DNA of 64,000 nt, taken from contig CALJNR010000043.1 in NCBI GenBank assembly GCA_937981575.1, positions 28,847-92,846 on the forward strand. Direction: 5' to 3'. The notes below the pieces were generated by a model. It was not told where the DNA came from. It worked only from the letters and a program-made list of their open reading frames with translations, and searched no databases. Origin of the DNA: an uncultured Clostridia bacterium (GTDB lineage Bacteria > Bacillota > Clostridia > Lachnospirales > Cellulosilyticaceae). The translations under genes and the position numbers were made by a program. This document shows positions 44,982 through 55,061 of this stretch, one piece after another. The first letter of the stretch is position 1; every line of letters starts with the position of its first letter.

Positions 44982-45641
44982 ATGGATCAAAAAGAAAAAA
45001 GTGAACTTCAGTCAAAGCTGCCTATAGCAGCGGGAATAAATGGGAGAGGAGATTATCTCCTGTCAGCTGTTCTCGTGCTTCTAATAAAGATTCAGGAAGA
45101 ATACCATATTCTTTTTCAAAAAAGAAGCAAACATATCAGACAAGCTGGAGAAATATGTTTCCCGGGGGGAATGTATGATACGAACTTAGACTATAGTACA
45201 AAAGATACGGCGCTACGGGAGACTGCTGAAGAGATTGGGCTTATGCCTAGAGCGGTAGATGTTATAGGTGCTTTGGACTATGTTATTGCCCCAATGGGTG
45301 TAATTGTTGAGCCGTTTTTAGCAGCCGCTGAATACGAGTGTCTTGACCATTTGAAACTAAGCAACGAGGAAGTTGAAAAGGTTTTTACCCTGCCTTTAGC
45401 TTTTTTCAAGCAAAATCCTCCAGAGACTTATCAGACACTTATTAAAGTCCATCCGTCTTATATCAATGCAGAGGGAAAAGAAGAAATCCTTTTTCCGGCA
45501 GAAGCCCTTGGTCTTGGGGAAACTTATACAAAACCTTGGGGAAGAGGCCAAAGCACGGTCTATGTTTATCGCTCGGACGAAGGCCTTATTTGGGGACTGA
45601 CAGCAAAAATAATTTATGATTTGGTACAAAGACTTGATTGA
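44982..45641 (+). CDS. NUDIX hydrolase, CoA-pyrophosphatase type
   Basis: The 219-residue product has the NUDIX box as GG...(x)...LRETAEEIGL with the metal-binding RExxEE core near residue 83, preceded by 'GEICFPGGMYD', the extended pattern typical of CoA pyrophosphatases (NudL/YeaB group). These hydrolyse CoA or related dinucleotides. The frame extends upstream, but ATG 44982 is preceded by AAAGGA at seven bases and begins the conserved region, so the longer versions are unlikely. Confidence 0.82.
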   Translation: MDQKEKSELQSKLPIAAGINGRGDYLLSAVLVLLIKIQEEYHILFQKRSKHIRQAGEICFPGGMYDTNLDYSTKDTALRETAEEIGLMPRAVDVIGALDYVIAPMGVIVEPFLAAAEYECLDHLKLSNEEVEKVFTLPLAFFKQNPPETYQTLIKVHPSYINAEGKEEILFPAEALGLGETYTKPWGRGQSTVYVYRSDEGLIWGLTAKIIYDLVQRLD

Positions 45642-45718
45642 TACTGAAATTAGGTGTATTTTAGAATAAAAGCATGTGTTTTGACGCTTAAAGATAAGGA
45701 CTGATAGGAGGAACATAA

Positions 45719-46771
45719 GTGAGGATAGTTGATGTTGATGATCTGCAAGGCGGAGAAATTATTGCCAAAGATATTGTCTGTAAAAATGGGACTGTACTGC
45801 TTAGAAAAGATTCGAAGTATAGGCCAAGTTTTAGAGAAAAGCTGCTGGAACTTCAAGTATTATTTGTATATATAGATGATGAGCTCTCAGAAGGCATAGA
45901 GCCTCAAGTGCTTCTTAGTAATGAAAAGAAGAGTATGATGCTTAGTGAATTTTCTACTGAGATTGATAAGTTAAAATCTCAAACAACCTTTGAAGTCCAG
46001 ACGATTTATAGTATTGTGAGCAGCCTGGTTGAAGAAATAAGCGGAAAAGACGTTATGTATGATATCATGGATATTCGGAGAAATGATTCGGATGTTTATG
46101 AGCACTCTTTAGGGGTAGCCATTATTGCTTATATTCTTTGTAAGAAGATGAATTTAAATAGTGTATTAACGAAAGATATATTGGTAGGCGCTTTGCTCCA
46201 CGATATAGGAAAAATTCTTATACCTAAAGAAATTCTTAATAAACCCAGCAAGCTGGATGAAAAAGAATATCAGATTATTAAGCAGCATCCGATGCTTGGT
46301 TATAATATTATAAAAGATGATCCTAATATCAGTGCCATTACAAAAGTTGTGGTGCTATGTCACCATGAGCGTGAAGACGGCAGTGGCTATCCATTAGGAA
46401 AGGGTGAAGATTTACATATAGGGGCGAAAATTATTGGCTGCTGTGATGCATTCAATGCCTTGACCTCTTCAAGACCTTACAGACAAGGAATGGAACTCAA
46501 TGAAGTTGTTCTTCTGCTGAGAAAAGAGAAGCTGAATATCGAAGTACGCAATACACTTGAAAGTGTTTTAGCTTTTTATCCTATTGGAACGACAGTGATG
46601 CTTAGTAATGGAGCAATTGGCATAGTAGAGAAAAATTATCAGGGAAATTTAAAGAAGCCTTTGGTACGGATTGTAAAGGATGGCGGCACACTGCTCACAT
46701 CCCCATATAAAATTGATTTAAGTCAGGAGCAAAAACTATTTATTGCTCAAAGACTAGGAAATGTCATGTAA
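45719..46771 (+). CDS. HD-GYP domain protein, probable c-di-GMP phosphodiesterase
   Basis: The 350-residue product has an N-terminal domain (about 1-110) often found before HD-GYP domains and then the catalytic domain: '[13 protein letters not shown]', '[10 protein letters not shown]' with the HD pair (about 158-167), and '[12 protein letters not shown]' (about 213-224) that includes the GYP signature. These enzymes hydrolyse c-di-GMP to pGpG or GMP. The start is GTG 45719 with AGGAGG eight bases upstream. A C-terminal segment beyond the domain (about 285-350) is unassigned. Confidence 0.9.
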   Translation: MRIVDVDDLQGGEIIAKDIVCKNGTVLLRKDSKYRPSFREKLLELQVLFVYIDDELSEGIEPQVLLSNEKKSMMLSEFSTEIDKLKSQTTFEVQTIYSIVSSLVEEISGKDVMYDIMDIRRNDSDVYEHSLGVAIIAYILCKKMNLNSVLTKDILVGALLHDIGKILIPKEILNKPSKLDEKEYQIIKQHPMLGYNIIKDDPNISAITKVVVLCHHEREDGSGYPLGKGEDLHIGAKIIGCCDAFNALTSSRPYRQGMELNEVVLLLRKEKLNIEVRNTLESVLAFYPIGTTVMLSNGAIGIVEKNYQGNLKKPLVRIVKDGGTLLTSPYKIDLSQEQKLFIAQRLGNVM

Positions 46772-46907
46772 GATTCTTATTAATCAGTGCAAAAATTTAA
46801 AGGTAGGCACGCAATTTTATCCATTTACTTGTGTGGGGTTTGGAAATAGAATAATGTTAATATTTGATATTCAAAATATAAAATTTATAGACAAAGGAGA
46901 TACATAT

Positions 46908-49343
46908 ATGAAATTTGGCTATTTTGATGATATTAACAGAGAGTATGTCATTACCACGCCAAAGACTCCTTACCCATGGATCAACTATCTTGGGAATGAA
47001 GAGTTTTTTGGACTGATTTCTAACACAAGCGGAGGATATTGCTTTTATAAAGATGCTAAGTTAAGAAGAATTACAAGGTTCAGATATAACAGCGTGCCTA
47101 TTGATAATGGCGGAAGGTATTTTTATATTAATGACGGCGGGGACTTTTGGTCTCACACCTGGAAGCCTGTAAAAAAAGAGCTTTCATTTTATGAGTGCAG
47201 ACATGGTCTTGGGTACTCGCAATTTGCCGGAGAAAGAAATGGCATTAAGGTTGAACAACTGGCATTTGTGCCTTTGGGTGTAAACGGAGAAATACATAGA
47301 ATTAAAGTAAAGAATACATCAGACACTAATAAATCAGTTCAACTCTTTTCTTTTGTTGAATTCTGTTTATGGGATGCCCATGATGATTCAACCAACTTCC
47401 AAAGAAACTTCAGTACAGGAGAAGTTGAAATACAAGGTAGCGCGATTTATCATAAAACTGAATATAAAGAAAGAAGAAATCACTATTCTTTCTACTCTGT
47501 AAATGCACCTATTGATGGATTTGATACAGATAGAGATTCTTTCGTTGGTTTATACAATGGCTTTGAAGCACCAGACAGTGTAGTAAATGGTGCTTGTAAA
47601 AATTCTGTAGCCAGCGGCTGGTCACCGGTTGCTGCGCACCAAATCAATATTGACCTTGCAGCAGGAGAGGAAAAGTCTTTCGTATTCCTTTTAGGGTATG
47701 TTGAAAATAAAGAAGAAGAAAAATGGGAATCCAAAGGGATCATCAATAAAACACCAGCTAAAGCCATGATGGAAAGATTCAGCACGGATGCTGCAGTAGA
47801 AGAAGCGCTAAATGAACTGAAAGCATATTGGGAGAGCTTGCTTTCTCACTATACTTTAGAAAGCGATGATGAAAAACTTAACCGTATGGTTAACATATGG
47901 AATCCCTATCAATGTATGATCACTTTCAATATGTCAAGAAGTGCATCATACTTTGAGTCAGGTATCGGCCGTGGCATGGGCTTTAGAGATTCTAATCAAG
48001 ACCTTCTAGGCTTTGTACATCAAATACCAGAAAGAGCAAGAGAAAGAATTATCGATATTGCGTCCACGCAGTTTGAAGACGGCGGCTGCTATCACCAGTA
48101 TCAGCCACTCACTAAAAAAGGAAATAATGATATCGGAAGCGGCTTTAATGATGATCCGCTGTGGTTGATTCTTGGAACAACTGCATACATTAAGGAAACA
48201 GGAGATCGAGCTATTTTAGATGAAATGGTTCCTTTTGACTGCAACCCAGAGAATAAGGCAACGTTATTCCACCACTTAAAAGTTTCTTTTGACCATGTCA
48301 TTAACAACGTAGGGCCTCATGGACTTCCTTTAATCGGTCGTGCGGATTGGAATGACTGTTTGAACCTTAACTGTTTCTCAAGTACGCCGGGAGAATCTTT
48401 CCAGACCACTGAAAATCAAGAAGGCGGCACTGCTGAGTCTGTACTTATTGCAGGGATGTTTGTATTCATTGGTAATGAATATGTTGAACTTTGCAAAGAA
48501 ATCGGTAATCTTGAAGAAGCGCAAAGAGCACAGGCTCATATTGACCAAATGAAAGAAACAATCTTAACCCATGGGAATGACGGGGAATGGTTCCTTAGAG
48601 CTTATGACTTTTATGGCAATAAGATCGGAAGCAATGAGAATGAAGAGGGTAAAATCTTTATTGAACCTCAAGGCTTCTGCGTAATGGGTGGTGTAGGCGT
48701 AGAAAACGGCCTTGCAGAAAAGGCCCTTAATTCAGTAATGGAAAGACTGGATACTGACTATGGTATTGTTCTTAACAATCCAGCTTTTACGAAATATTAT
48801 ATAGAAATGGGTGAGATTTCTACTTATCCACAAGGTTACAAAGAAAATGCGGGCATCTTCTGTCATAATAACCCATGGATTGCCTGTGCTGAAACAGTAC
48901 TTGGACGAGGAGACCGTGCTTTTGAAGTATATAAAAAGATAGCACCGGCTTATCTTGAAGAAATCAGTGATATTCATAAAACAGAGCCTTATGTTTACTC
49001 ACAGATGGTAGCAGGCAAAGATGCAGTAAGGCATGGAGAAGCTAAAAACTCATGGCTTACTGGAACAGCAGCTTGGAATTTTATTACGATTTCACAGTGG
49101 ATCTTAGGTATCAAACCTGATTATAGAGGATTAAAAGTAGATCCTTGTATTCCAAAGGATTGGGACGGCTACCGCATTACCAGAGAATTTAAAGGAATAA
49201 AATATGAAATTGTAGTTAAAAACCCTGATCATGTATGTAGAGGGGTAAAACAGTTAATAGTAGATAATCAACTAGTAGAAGGCAATATCATTCCTGAGTT
49301 CTATGACAATGAGGTTCATAAAGTAGAAGTTATATTAGGATAA
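46908..49343 (+). CDS. cellobiose phosphorylase (GH94)
   Basis: The enzyme splits cellobiose with phosphate into glucose 1-phosphate and glucose, saving ATP during cellulose degradation. The 811-residue protein begins '[15 protein letters not shown]' and shares blocks such as '[10 protein letters not shown]' and 'ECRHGLGYS' with clostridial cellobiose phosphorylases; the general acid is the Asp in 'RADWNDCLN' (residue 480). I chose ATG 46908, preceded by AAAGGAG; the frame is open back to 46761 but overlaps the previous gene. No cellobiose transporter is adjacent. Cellodextrin phosphorylase is a less likely alternative. Confidence 0.93.
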   Translation: MKFGYFDDINREYVITTPKTPYPWINYLGNEEFFGLISNTSGGYCFYKDAKLRRITRFRYNSVPIDNGGRYFYINDGGDFWSHTWKPVKKELSFYECRHGLGYSQFAGERNGIKVEQLAFVPLGVNGEIHRIKVKNTSDTNKSVQLFSFVEFCLWDAHDDSTNFQRNFSTGEVEIQGSAIYHKTEYKERRNHYSFYSVNAPIDGFDTDRDSFVGLYNGFEAPDSVVNGACKNSVASGWSPVAAHQINIDLAAGEEKSFVFLLGYVENKEEEKWESKGIINKTPAKAMMERFSTDAAVEEALNELKAYWESLLSHYTLESDDEKLNRMVNIWNPYQCMITFNMSRSASYFESGIGRGMGFRDSNQDLLGFVHQIPERARERIIDIASTQFEDGGCYHQYQPLTKKGNNDIGSGFNDDPLWLILGTTAYIKETGDRAILDEMVPFDCNPENKATLFHHLKVSFDHVINNVGPHGLPLIGRADWNDCLNLNCFSSTPGESFQTTENQEGGTAESVLIAGMFVFIGNEYVELCKEIGNLEEAQRAQAHIDQMKETILTHGNDGEWFLRAYDFYGNKIGSNENEEGKIFIEPQGFCVMGGVGVENGLAEKALNSVMERLDTDYGIVLNNPAFTKYYIEMGEISTYPQGYKENAGIFCHNNPWIACAETVLGRGDRAFEVYKKIAPAYLEEISDIHKTEPYVYSQMVAGKDAVRHGEAKNSWLTGTAAWNFITISQWILGIKPDYRGLKVDPCIPKDWDGYRITREFKGIKYEIVVKNPDHVCRGVKQLIVDNQLVEGNIIPEFYDNEVHKVEVILG

Positions 49344-49367
49344 AATAAATCCTCCTGAAAGGCTATG

Positions 49368-49480
49368 GATTTTACATCTATAAGTTTAAGTTATTCAGGA
49401 TGATGCATGCTGTGAAATGACCCGGAGAAACAACTTTGCATAGATGAATAACTTAAGTTTAGATGTTGTTTCTCTATAGA
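49368..49480 (+). repeat. dispersed two-hairpin RNA-like element, copy C
   Basis: Stem 1 is ATTTTACA (49369-49376) with TGTGAAAT (49411-49418). Stem 2 is GAGAAACAAC (from 49425) with GTTGTTTCTC (to 49474), ten perfect pairs. The first loop holds TTAAGTTATTC (49386-49396), exactly complementary to GAATAACTTAA (49446-49456) in the second loop. Compared with copy B, one loop-loop pair changes from T-A to G-C, a compensatory substitution. It lies 24 bases past the phosphorylase stop and before the moaB promoter. Confidence 0.65.
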
Positions 49481-49552
49481 AGGATTCATTTTATAAGTGT
49501 TTGGATACAAGTTCATAATTTAACTAAAGAATATTTAACTTAGATATAAGCG

Positions 49553-49581
49553 TTGACTTTTATAAAAAACAGTGTTAAAAT
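49553..49581 (+). promoter_or_regulatory. sigma-A promoter of moaB
   Basis: TTGACT (49553-49558), 17 bases, TAAAAT (49576-49581). It would start an mRNA leader of about 275 bases before moaB. Confidence 0.7.
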
Positions 49582-49617
49582 GCAAAAAAAGTGTTAAATG
49601 ATATACTAACTCAAAGG

Positions 49618-49658
49618 TGAGCTTCTAAATATTTTATTTAGGCGCTCATTTTTATTTT
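49618..49658 (+). terminator. terminator-like hairpin early in the moaB leader
   Basis: TGAGC...CTAAATA pairs with TATTTAG...GCTCA (49618-49648), followed by TTTTTATTTT. Confidence 0.6.
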
Positions 49659-49743
49659 GAGATACAAAGTGCGTTTTTTGAACGCCTGTATGTGTGAGTC
49701 TGGTATTAAACGCTATTTCTTTGCAAATAGTAAATATCTCAAA

Positions 49744-49788
49744 GGCGAGATACCCATAACTTTTAAGTAGGGGGTATCCCGCCTTTTT
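49744..49788 (+). terminator. terminator of the moaB leader
   Basis: GGCGAGATACCC (49744-49755) pairs with GGGTATCCCGCC (49772-49783), one mismatch, followed by TTTTT. It lies about 75 bases before the moaB start, as expected for an expression platform. Confidence 0.75.
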
Positions 49789-49862
49789 GTATTTAGTTGA
49801 AATAGTTTGGCGGCACTTAATGATTTTAATGAGGTTATTTAGTAAAAATAGGAGGCATTGAA

Positions 49863-50390
49863 ATGGGAAAAAATAAAAGTTCAAAAAAAGAAAAGACAAA
49901 AAGGATTTTCACCGCAGGAATCATAACAGCCAGTGATCTAAGTGCAACGGGAGAACAGGAAGATGAAAGCGGAAAAATATTAGATTATATGCTTAAAGAC
50001 AGAGGGTTTGAAATTAAATACTATATTGTTATACCTGGGGAAGTGGATAGAATACAAGAAGCTCTGGTACTTCTTTGTGATGATATCAAGGCTGACCTAG
50101 TCATTACTACAGGGGGGATTGGACTAAGTAAGCGGGATGTAACACCTGAGGCTACCCTGGGGGTAATCGACAAAGAAGCTTCAGGGATCAGCGAAGCTAT
50201 TAGATACTATGGATTGCAGAAAGATCCGAATGTTATGCTGACAAGAGGTGTTTCAGGAATCAGGCGCAACACGCTGATTATCAATCTGCCAGGAAGCGTA
50301 AGAGGGGTCAGAGAATCTTTTGAAAGTATTATTGATACCATTTACCATGGACTTGAGGCGGTAGCCGGTGAAAACATAGCGTTAAATTAG
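49863..50390 (+). CDS. moaB: MogA/MoaB-family molybdenum cofactor protein
   Basis: The 175-residue protein is of the MoaB/MogA family, which adenylylates molybdopterin before metal insertion. Family blocks are 'GIITASDLSATGEQEDESG' (from about 19, seen in parts), 'LVITTGGIGLSKRDVTPEA' as TTGGIG...RDVTPEA (about 80-95) and 'NLPGSVRGVRESFE'. AGGAGG precedes the ATG. No other molybdopterin gene is in the window. Its leader looks regulated. Confidence 0.9.
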   Translation: MGKNKSSKKEKTKRIFTAGIITASDLSATGEQEDESGKILDYMLKDRGFEIKYYIVIPGEVDRIQEALVLLCDDIKADLVITTGGIGLSKRDVTPEATLGVIDKEASGISEAIRYYGLQKDPNVMLTRGVSGIRRNTLIINLPGSVRGVRESFESIIDTIYHGLEAVAGENIALN

Positions 50391-50459
50391 ATAATTTGAA
50401 TAAAAGTATTTTAAAATTAATCGAAATCCTATAGAATTTTGAGGTGTCGAATTTTAAGA

Positions 50460-50488
50460 TTGATAAATAAACTATCCTATACTATAAT
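50460..50488 (+). promoter_or_regulatory. sigma-A promoter of the chemoreceptor gene
   Basis: TTGATA (50460-50465), 17 bases, TATAAT (50483-50488). No sigma-D/sigma-28 flagellar promoter was seen. Confidence 0.7.
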
Positions 50489-50620
50489 ATATTTATATCC
50501 TATATCAAGAATATATACAGCTTTACTAAACAGTCTATACAATCTGGAAAATAGGACGTGTGCCCACAAGTTTAGCTTGCAGGATCAAGAAATATTTACT
50601 TATAGAAAAGGGGTAGGGCT

Positions 50621-52654
50621 ATGAAGAAAAAATCAAATAAACTTCAACTTAACAAGATAAAAGTGAAGACAGGAAAAAAAAGTGAAGGCAGAAAAGTGCT
50701 ATCAATTAGACAGAAGTTGATTTTAGGATTTATAGCTTTTGCTATTATTCCGCTTATTACGGTAAGCATGGTATCTTATACGATGTCTAGAAGTACTTTA
50801 AGAGAGACAAGTTTGAGTTTTGCTTCGCAGCTTATCGATCAAGCGAGCATCAATATTGAAGGGTTTTTAAATGGAGTTGAAAAAAAGGCAGTTAACATAT
50901 GTATAGACTCTGTTATTTCTGATGGGCTTCAGACGTATAATTCGGACAATATTCTCGAAAAAATGGCAGCTTCCAGAGATATGGGCAGAAAGCTGATAGC
51001 AGTGAGTACTGTAGAAGATGATATTGATACGATGAATATTATCTACAACGATGGAGAGGTTATTGGCGGAACGTTACGAATTACTGCCGAGGAAGTAAAT
51101 AAGTATAAAGAATATGTTGGCAGCACCAGTGGAGTTTGGAAAAAAGGTCTGGAGAGTGATCCAGATAATATTTATTACTTAAAAAGCATTAAGAATGTAA
51201 ATACAGGGAAAGACCTTGGCATATTACGGACTAGAATAAAAAAGAATACGTTGATTAATAATCTCAAAGACATACATATTTTAGAGGGTGCAAACTTATA
51301 TATAGCCGATGAAAATGGGCAGATGATCTATAATACAGATGATACTCAGACAGTGGTAAATGAGGGGATCTGGAGCAACGTAGGAGAGGATAAAGGAGAG
51401 CTGATTCAGCAGGGAAAACTGATTAATTATAAAACACTCAAAAATGGGTGGAAAATCATTGTGGAGATTCCAGAGCGGTCTCTTACCAGTAAATTAAACT
51501 TAACAAATGCTGTTGTGTTTGTATTAATTATTGTATCGACCCTTATTGCAATAGCCTTTGGTTTTGTATTTTCTCACAGCTTTTCAAAACCTATTATTAA
51601 GATGATGAAGCTGATGAAAGCAGCTGAACAGGGCGATATTACTGTTGAAATGGATACAACACGCAAAGATGAGATAGGTATGCTCTGCATCAGTTTTAAC
51701 CATATGATCGGCAATATCAGAAAACTGCTGGAAGAAACAAGAGGGGTAGTGGTTCATACCGTTGAAGACGGACAACTGTTAAAAGATGCAACGCAGCATT
51801 CTGTAGAAGCCTTCAAACAGCTTTCTGTATCTATTGGAGATATTGCTGTAGGAGCAACTAATCAAGCGGAAGATGCGGAAAAAGGAACAAGGGCTATGTA
51901 TGCCTTATCAGAAAGTATACAAGATGTCCTAGTGAATACACAGGAGATTGTAAGTAAAAATCAAAATGCCAAAGCGATTATTAAAGATACGAGTGACAGC
52001 ATACAGCAGCTTAATGTGACGATGAATTCTTCCATGCAGGTTTCATTTCAGATTGAATCAAGTATCATTGAACTAAATACACTCATAAAAAGTATAGAAG
52101 AAGTTATGAAAATATTAGATGGCATCAGTGAGCAGACTAACTTACTGGCACTTAATGCAAGTATTGAAGCTGCACGGGCAGGAGAAGTTGGAAAAGGGTT
52201 TGCAGTTGTTGCTAATGAAGTTAGAAATCTGGCTGAGCAGTCTAAACTGTCAACGCGAAATGTAAGACAGACCATTAATACAATACAGGATAAGACGAAA
52301 GCCGCGGTTGAACTTGTAAAAAGTGCCAACCATATTGTGACGCAGCAGGAAAGGTCTGTTAAAAGTACAGATGAAGCCTTTAACAGTATCATTGAACTCC
52401 TTAAAAATATGGATATCTCTTTGCAGAATGTAAGTACCAAAATCAACGACATGGAACAAATCAAAGATGAGACGATGCACAAAATAGAAAAAATAGGCTC
52501 TGTTACATCTGATACAGTAGCGGCTACGCAGGAAGTTAATGCCCTAAGTGAAGAACAAAGTGCTATTATAGAGCAGCTGTTTAATGTATCAAACAAGCTG
52601 ACGTCTACTATGGGGCAGCTTAATGAATCAATAGAAAAATTCAAAATGAATTAA
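50621..52654 (+). CDS. methyl-accepting chemotaxis protein
   Basis: The 677-residue receptor has a basic cytoplasmic start (residues 1-30), a first membrane helix (about 33-55), a large extracellular Cache-type sensor (about 60-285), a second helix (about 293-318), a HAMP domain (about 320-372) and the cytoplasmic signalling domain. The hairpin tip with '[23 protein letters not shown]' is visible in part ([20 protein letters not shown]). It reports ligands to CheA/CheW; no other chemotaxis gene is adjacent. The ligand is unknown. Confidence 0.95.
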   Translation: MKKKSNKLQLNKIKVKTGKKSEGRKVLSIRQKLILGFIAFAIIPLITVSMVSYTMSRSTLRETSLSFASQLIDQASINIEGFLNGVEKKAVNICIDSVISDGLQTYNSDNILEKMAASRDMGRKLIAVSTVEDDIDTMNIIYNDGEVIGGTLRITAEEVNKYKEYVGSTSGVWKKGLESDPDNIYYLKSIKNVNTGKDLGILRTRIKKNTLINNLKDIHILEGANLYIADENGQMIYNTDDTQTVVNEGIWSNVGEDKGELIQQGKLINYKTLKNGWKIIVEIPERSLTSKLNLTNAVVFVLIIVSTLIAIAFGFVFSHSFSKPIIKMMKLMKAAEQGDITVEMDTTRKDEIGMLCISFNHMIGNIRKLLEETRGVVVHTVEDGQLLKDATQHSVEAFKQLSVSIGDIAVGATNQAEDAEKGTRAMYALSESIQDVLVNTQEIVSKNQNAKAIIKDTSDSIQQLNVTMNSSMQVSFQIESSIIELNTLIKSIEEVMKILDGISEQTNLLALNASIEAARAGEVGKGFAVVANEVRNLAEQSKLSTRNVRQTINTIQDKTKAAVELVKSANHIVTQQERSVKSTDEAFNSIIELLKNMDISLQNVSTKINDMEQIKDETMHKIEKIGSVTSDTVAATQEVNALSEEQSAIIEQLFNVSNKLTSTMGQLNESIEKFKMN

Positions 52655-52693
52655 TTGAGTAGTAATAAATTCATTTGATTGTAAGGAATTAAA

Positions 52694-52738
52694 GGGGCAT
52701 ATGGCCAGCAGCTTTTAAAGCTGAGGGGCCATATGCCC
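52694..52738 (+). terminator. hairpin terminator after the chemoreceptor gene
   Basis: GGGGCATATGGCC (52694-52706) pairs with GGCCATATGCCC (52727-52738) with an inner CAGCTTT/AAGCTG stem; the U-tract is displaced by about ten bases. Confidence 0.65.
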
Positions 52739-52824
52739 TTGATATCTTTTTAAAAGTAATGAATCATTCAAGAACTAAAAGTGCTATAATAAAGGAAAAT
52801 AATGTGGAGTAGAGAGGAATCAGA

Positions 52825-53352
52825 ATGTTTTTTGAACTTATAGGCGTATTTTTTATCATACTGTGCATGGGAAGTATTTTAAAAGACTATGTTAAAGGAA
52901 ATAGACACTATAAGCTTTATGCTTTGGAAGCGATTATAAAAGAAGAAAAAAAAGGCGGGTTTTTAAAATACGCCAGGTCGGCGGTCAGCTTGTTTGAAAC
53001 ACTATTTTTAGGAGGATTGCTTTTCATGCTTTTCGTTTGGGGTTACAACGAGCAAACTTTAATTATACGTATAATTGTTTTTCTTATGGTCTATTATATG
53101 AAGCGCTATATGCCTTTTTACAGCTGGATAATGTATAAGCAAGGCATAGCAGGATTTGGCAGTCATTATGTTATTGAGTGGGATAAGATAAGAGGCTGTA
53201 GATGGATTGAAAAGGGTACATTTTTAATATTAGTTGTAGAATTTACCAGAAAGGGCATTGTAGCCGAGCGGGCAGACTTTATAGTAGATCTTACTTATAG
53301 AAAGCAGATTGAGAGGTTAATTAATGAGAAAAACTTATCCTTCTTTTCATGA
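52825..53352 (+). CDS. membrane protein with a C-terminal PH-like region, function unknown
   Basis: The 175-residue product has hydrophobic segments at about 3-18, 54-72 and 79-96, followed by about 70 soluble residues ('IEWDKIRGCRWIEKGTFLILVVEF') resembling the DUF5673/bacterial PH-like fold. No enzymatic motif is present. It has an extended -10 promoter (TGCTATAAT ending 52790) and GAGAGGAAT upstream of the ATG. No clear operon partner. Confidence 0.65.
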   Translation: MFFELIGVFFIILCMGSILKDYVKGNRHYKLYALEAIIKEEKKGGFLKYARSAVSLFETLFLGGLLFMLFVWGYNEQTLIIRIIVFLMVYYMKRYMPFYSWIMYKQGIAGFGSHYVIEWDKIRGCRWIEKGTFLILVVEFTRKGIVAERADFIVDLTYRKQIERLINEKNLSFFS

Positions 53353-53512
53353 GAATAGAAAGTGCATTTTTTCCATGCTTTCTTGTGCTAGTATTGTAAT
53401 ATTTTATGAAAACATAAGAGATTTGAACTTAAACTTTAGTATAAACATGGGTATGAAAAAAAATAAAAAAACTGTTATAATAAAAGGGACTAAATATGAG
53501 GAGTGAAGCATA

Positions 53513-54319
53513 ATGTATAAGTTAATAGCAGTTGATATGGACGGAACATTATTAAAAGAAGATAAAACCATTTCAGATAAAACAAAAAAAGCGATTCTTA
53601 AAGCGCAGCATAAGGGTGTAAAAGTTGTCCTTGCATCAGGACGACCCATAGAAGGAATGATCAGGTATTTAGAGGAGTTAAACTTAACGTCAGAAGAAGA
53701 CTATGTACTAAGCTTTAATGGAAGTATCATACAAAATGCCAAAACAAAAGAGGTTATCAGGAAAAATATTCTAAAAGGAAAAGATTTGATGTACCTATAT
53801 GACATTGCAAAACAAGTAGGCGTTAACATTCATGCTTTTTCCAGCAAAGGCTGCATTACGCCTAGAATGAGCAAGTACAGTGAAGTAGAGGGAGTGATTA
53901 ATAATATTCCAGTACTTGAAGTAGACTACAGTACGGTGCAGGATGAAGAAGATATCATTAAAATTATGATGATTGATGAGCCTGAGATTCTTGAGGCTGC
54001 TATCAGTAAACTGCCTAAAAGTTTGTATGATGAATATACCATTGTTCGAAGTGCGCCATACTTTTTAGAATTCTTAAATAAAGATTCCAGTAAAGGAACA
54101 GGGATGAAAGCTTTAGCAGATTACTTAGGTATCAGCAAAGAACAGGTAATCTGTATTGGTGATGCAGGAAATGATTTAGATATGATTGAATTTGCCGGCC
54201 TTGGTGTAGCCATGGGAAATGCCTTTGATGAAGTTAAACAGGCTGCTGACTATATTACCAAAAATAATCAGGAAGACGGCGTTGCTCATGTAATTCAAAA
54301 GTTTGTGTTAGCAGGCTGA
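53513..54319 (+). CDS. Cof-type HAD-IIB phosphatase
   Basis: The 268-residue product belongs to the Cof/YidA group of HAD hydrolases, which dephosphorylate sugar phosphates, flavin mononucleotide or similar compounds. Motif I is 'DMDGTLL' (8-14), motif II 'ASGRP' (41-45), motif III the lysine in 'SSKGTGMKAL', and motif IV 'GDAGNDLDMIEFAG' (about 220-233). The cap domain lies between motifs II and III. AGGAGTG precedes the ATG. The substrate cannot be told. Confidence 0.92.
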   Translation: MYKLIAVDMDGTLLKEDKTISDKTKKAILKAQHKGVKVVLASGRPIEGMIRYLEELNLTSEEDYVLSFNGSIIQNAKTKEVIRKNILKGKDLMYLYDIAKQVGVNIHAFSSKGCITPRMSKYSEVEGVINNIPVLEVDYSTVQDEEDIIKIMMIDEPEILEAAISKLPKSLYDEYTIVRSAPYFLEFLNKDSSKGTGMKALADYLGISKEQVICIGDAGNDLDMIEFAGLGVAMGNAFDEVKQAADYITKNNQEDGVAHVIQKFVLAG

Positions 54320-54508
54320 TACAAAAAAATATTTAAAGATAGGCTATACATTTTAGATAAAATGATTTATTATAGCATAGGATGTAAAAAAGGCTTCTAG
54401 GGCATACAGATTATTTTGACAGGCTGTGAACATTGCTAAATAGAGAAAGCACATGTTTTGAAGCAGAGTTTATATCATGCGTGGTGCAAAATCATTAGGA
54501 GGGGAAAT

Positions 54509-55021
54509 ATGGATAGTGATGGGGATATTATACTGAAGGATATGGAAGAACAGGACTGCAGGCTTATTGCAGAAGTTTTTTCAAAAGAGGAGCATAGCAC
54601 ACCCATTAAGCTCTATCAATCTTACTTTCAGCAAAAGAAATCGGACATAAGAGATATTATTATTGCATGGCATAAGGGGCAGGTTATTGGCTATGTAACG
54701 ATAGTCTGGGAAAGTAATTATGAAGATTTTAAAGAGCAGCATATACCAGAGATTAAAGATATCAGAGTGCTGCCGGAGTACCAAAGACAAGGTATAGCAT
54801 CACGGCTTATGGATGAAGCCGAAAAAAGAGTGGCAGAATTCGGAGCCTACTGCGCAGCAGGGGTTGGACTTTCAGAGACCTATGCAGCTGCCCAAAGTTT
54901 ATATGCTAAACGCGGATATGTTCCAGATGGCAAGGGGATCTTCTATATGGATCAGGACATATTAAATGACCAATTAGAAGTAGATGATAACCAAGGTTTA
55001 ATGATGATAAAGAGATTGTAG
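54509..55021 (+). CDS. GNAT-family N-acetyltransferase
   Basis: The 170-residue product has the acetyl-CoA site 'VLPEYQRQGIASRLM' (about 84-98) and 'LYAKRGYVPDG' near the C-terminus. ATG 54509 is chosen because AGGAGGGG lies eight bases before it. A terminator follows at once, so it is probably monocistronic. The substrate is unknown. Confidence 0.88.
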   Translation: MDSDGDIILKDMEEQDCRLIAEVFSKEEHSTPIKLYQSYFQQKKSDIRDIIIAWHKGQVIGYVTIVWESNYEDFKEQHIPEIKDIRVLPEYQRQGIASRLMDEAEKRVAEFGAYCAAGVGLSETYAAAQSLYAKRGYVPDGKGIFYMDQDILNDQLEVDDNQGLMMIKRL

Positions 55022-55030
55022 ATGAGATAG

Positions 55031-55061
55031 GCAGCACTAAGGTAACTTAGGCTGCTTTTTT
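55031..55061 (+). terminator. intrinsic terminator after the GNAT gene
   Basis: GCAGC-CTAAG pairs with CTTAG-GCTGC (55031-55055) and is followed by six T residues. Confidence 0.88.

Larger units (their letters stand above)
49607..49790 (+). promoter_or_regulatory. switch-like structured leader of moaB, class not recognised
   Basis: A 9-bp closing helix, TTTGAGATA (49656-49664) with TATCTCAAA (49735-49743), encloses about 70 bases containing two more hairpins (GCGTT/AACGC near 49671-49685 and CTATTT/AAATAG near 49712-49729). TATCTC can instead pair with GAGATA at 49747-49752, which is part of the 5' arm of the following terminator. So closing helix plus terminator and an antiterminator hairpin exclude each other. 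The 12-base block CTCAAAGGYGAG occurs twice (49610-49621 and 49738-49749), each time overlapping a terminator arm. It does not match the Moco riboswitch as I remember it. Confidence 0.55.

Noticed and set aside
49606..49899. 97-residue minus-strand ORF across the moaB leader
   Set aside because: It reads through the hairpins and terminators of the leader; the structured RNA explains the sequence better.
50439..50624. 61-residue ORF before the chemoreceptor gene
   Set aside because: It spans the promoter at 50460-50488 and has no supporting ribosome-binding site.
52757..52772. AATGAATCATTCAAG, also found in element copies A and D
   Set aside because: Only the short loop sequence matches; neither stem of the element is present, so this is probably chance.
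53324..53506. 60-residue plus-strand ORF between the PH-like and HAD genes
   Set aside because: Mostly intergenic, overlapping the end of the previous gene, no ribosome-binding site or family match.
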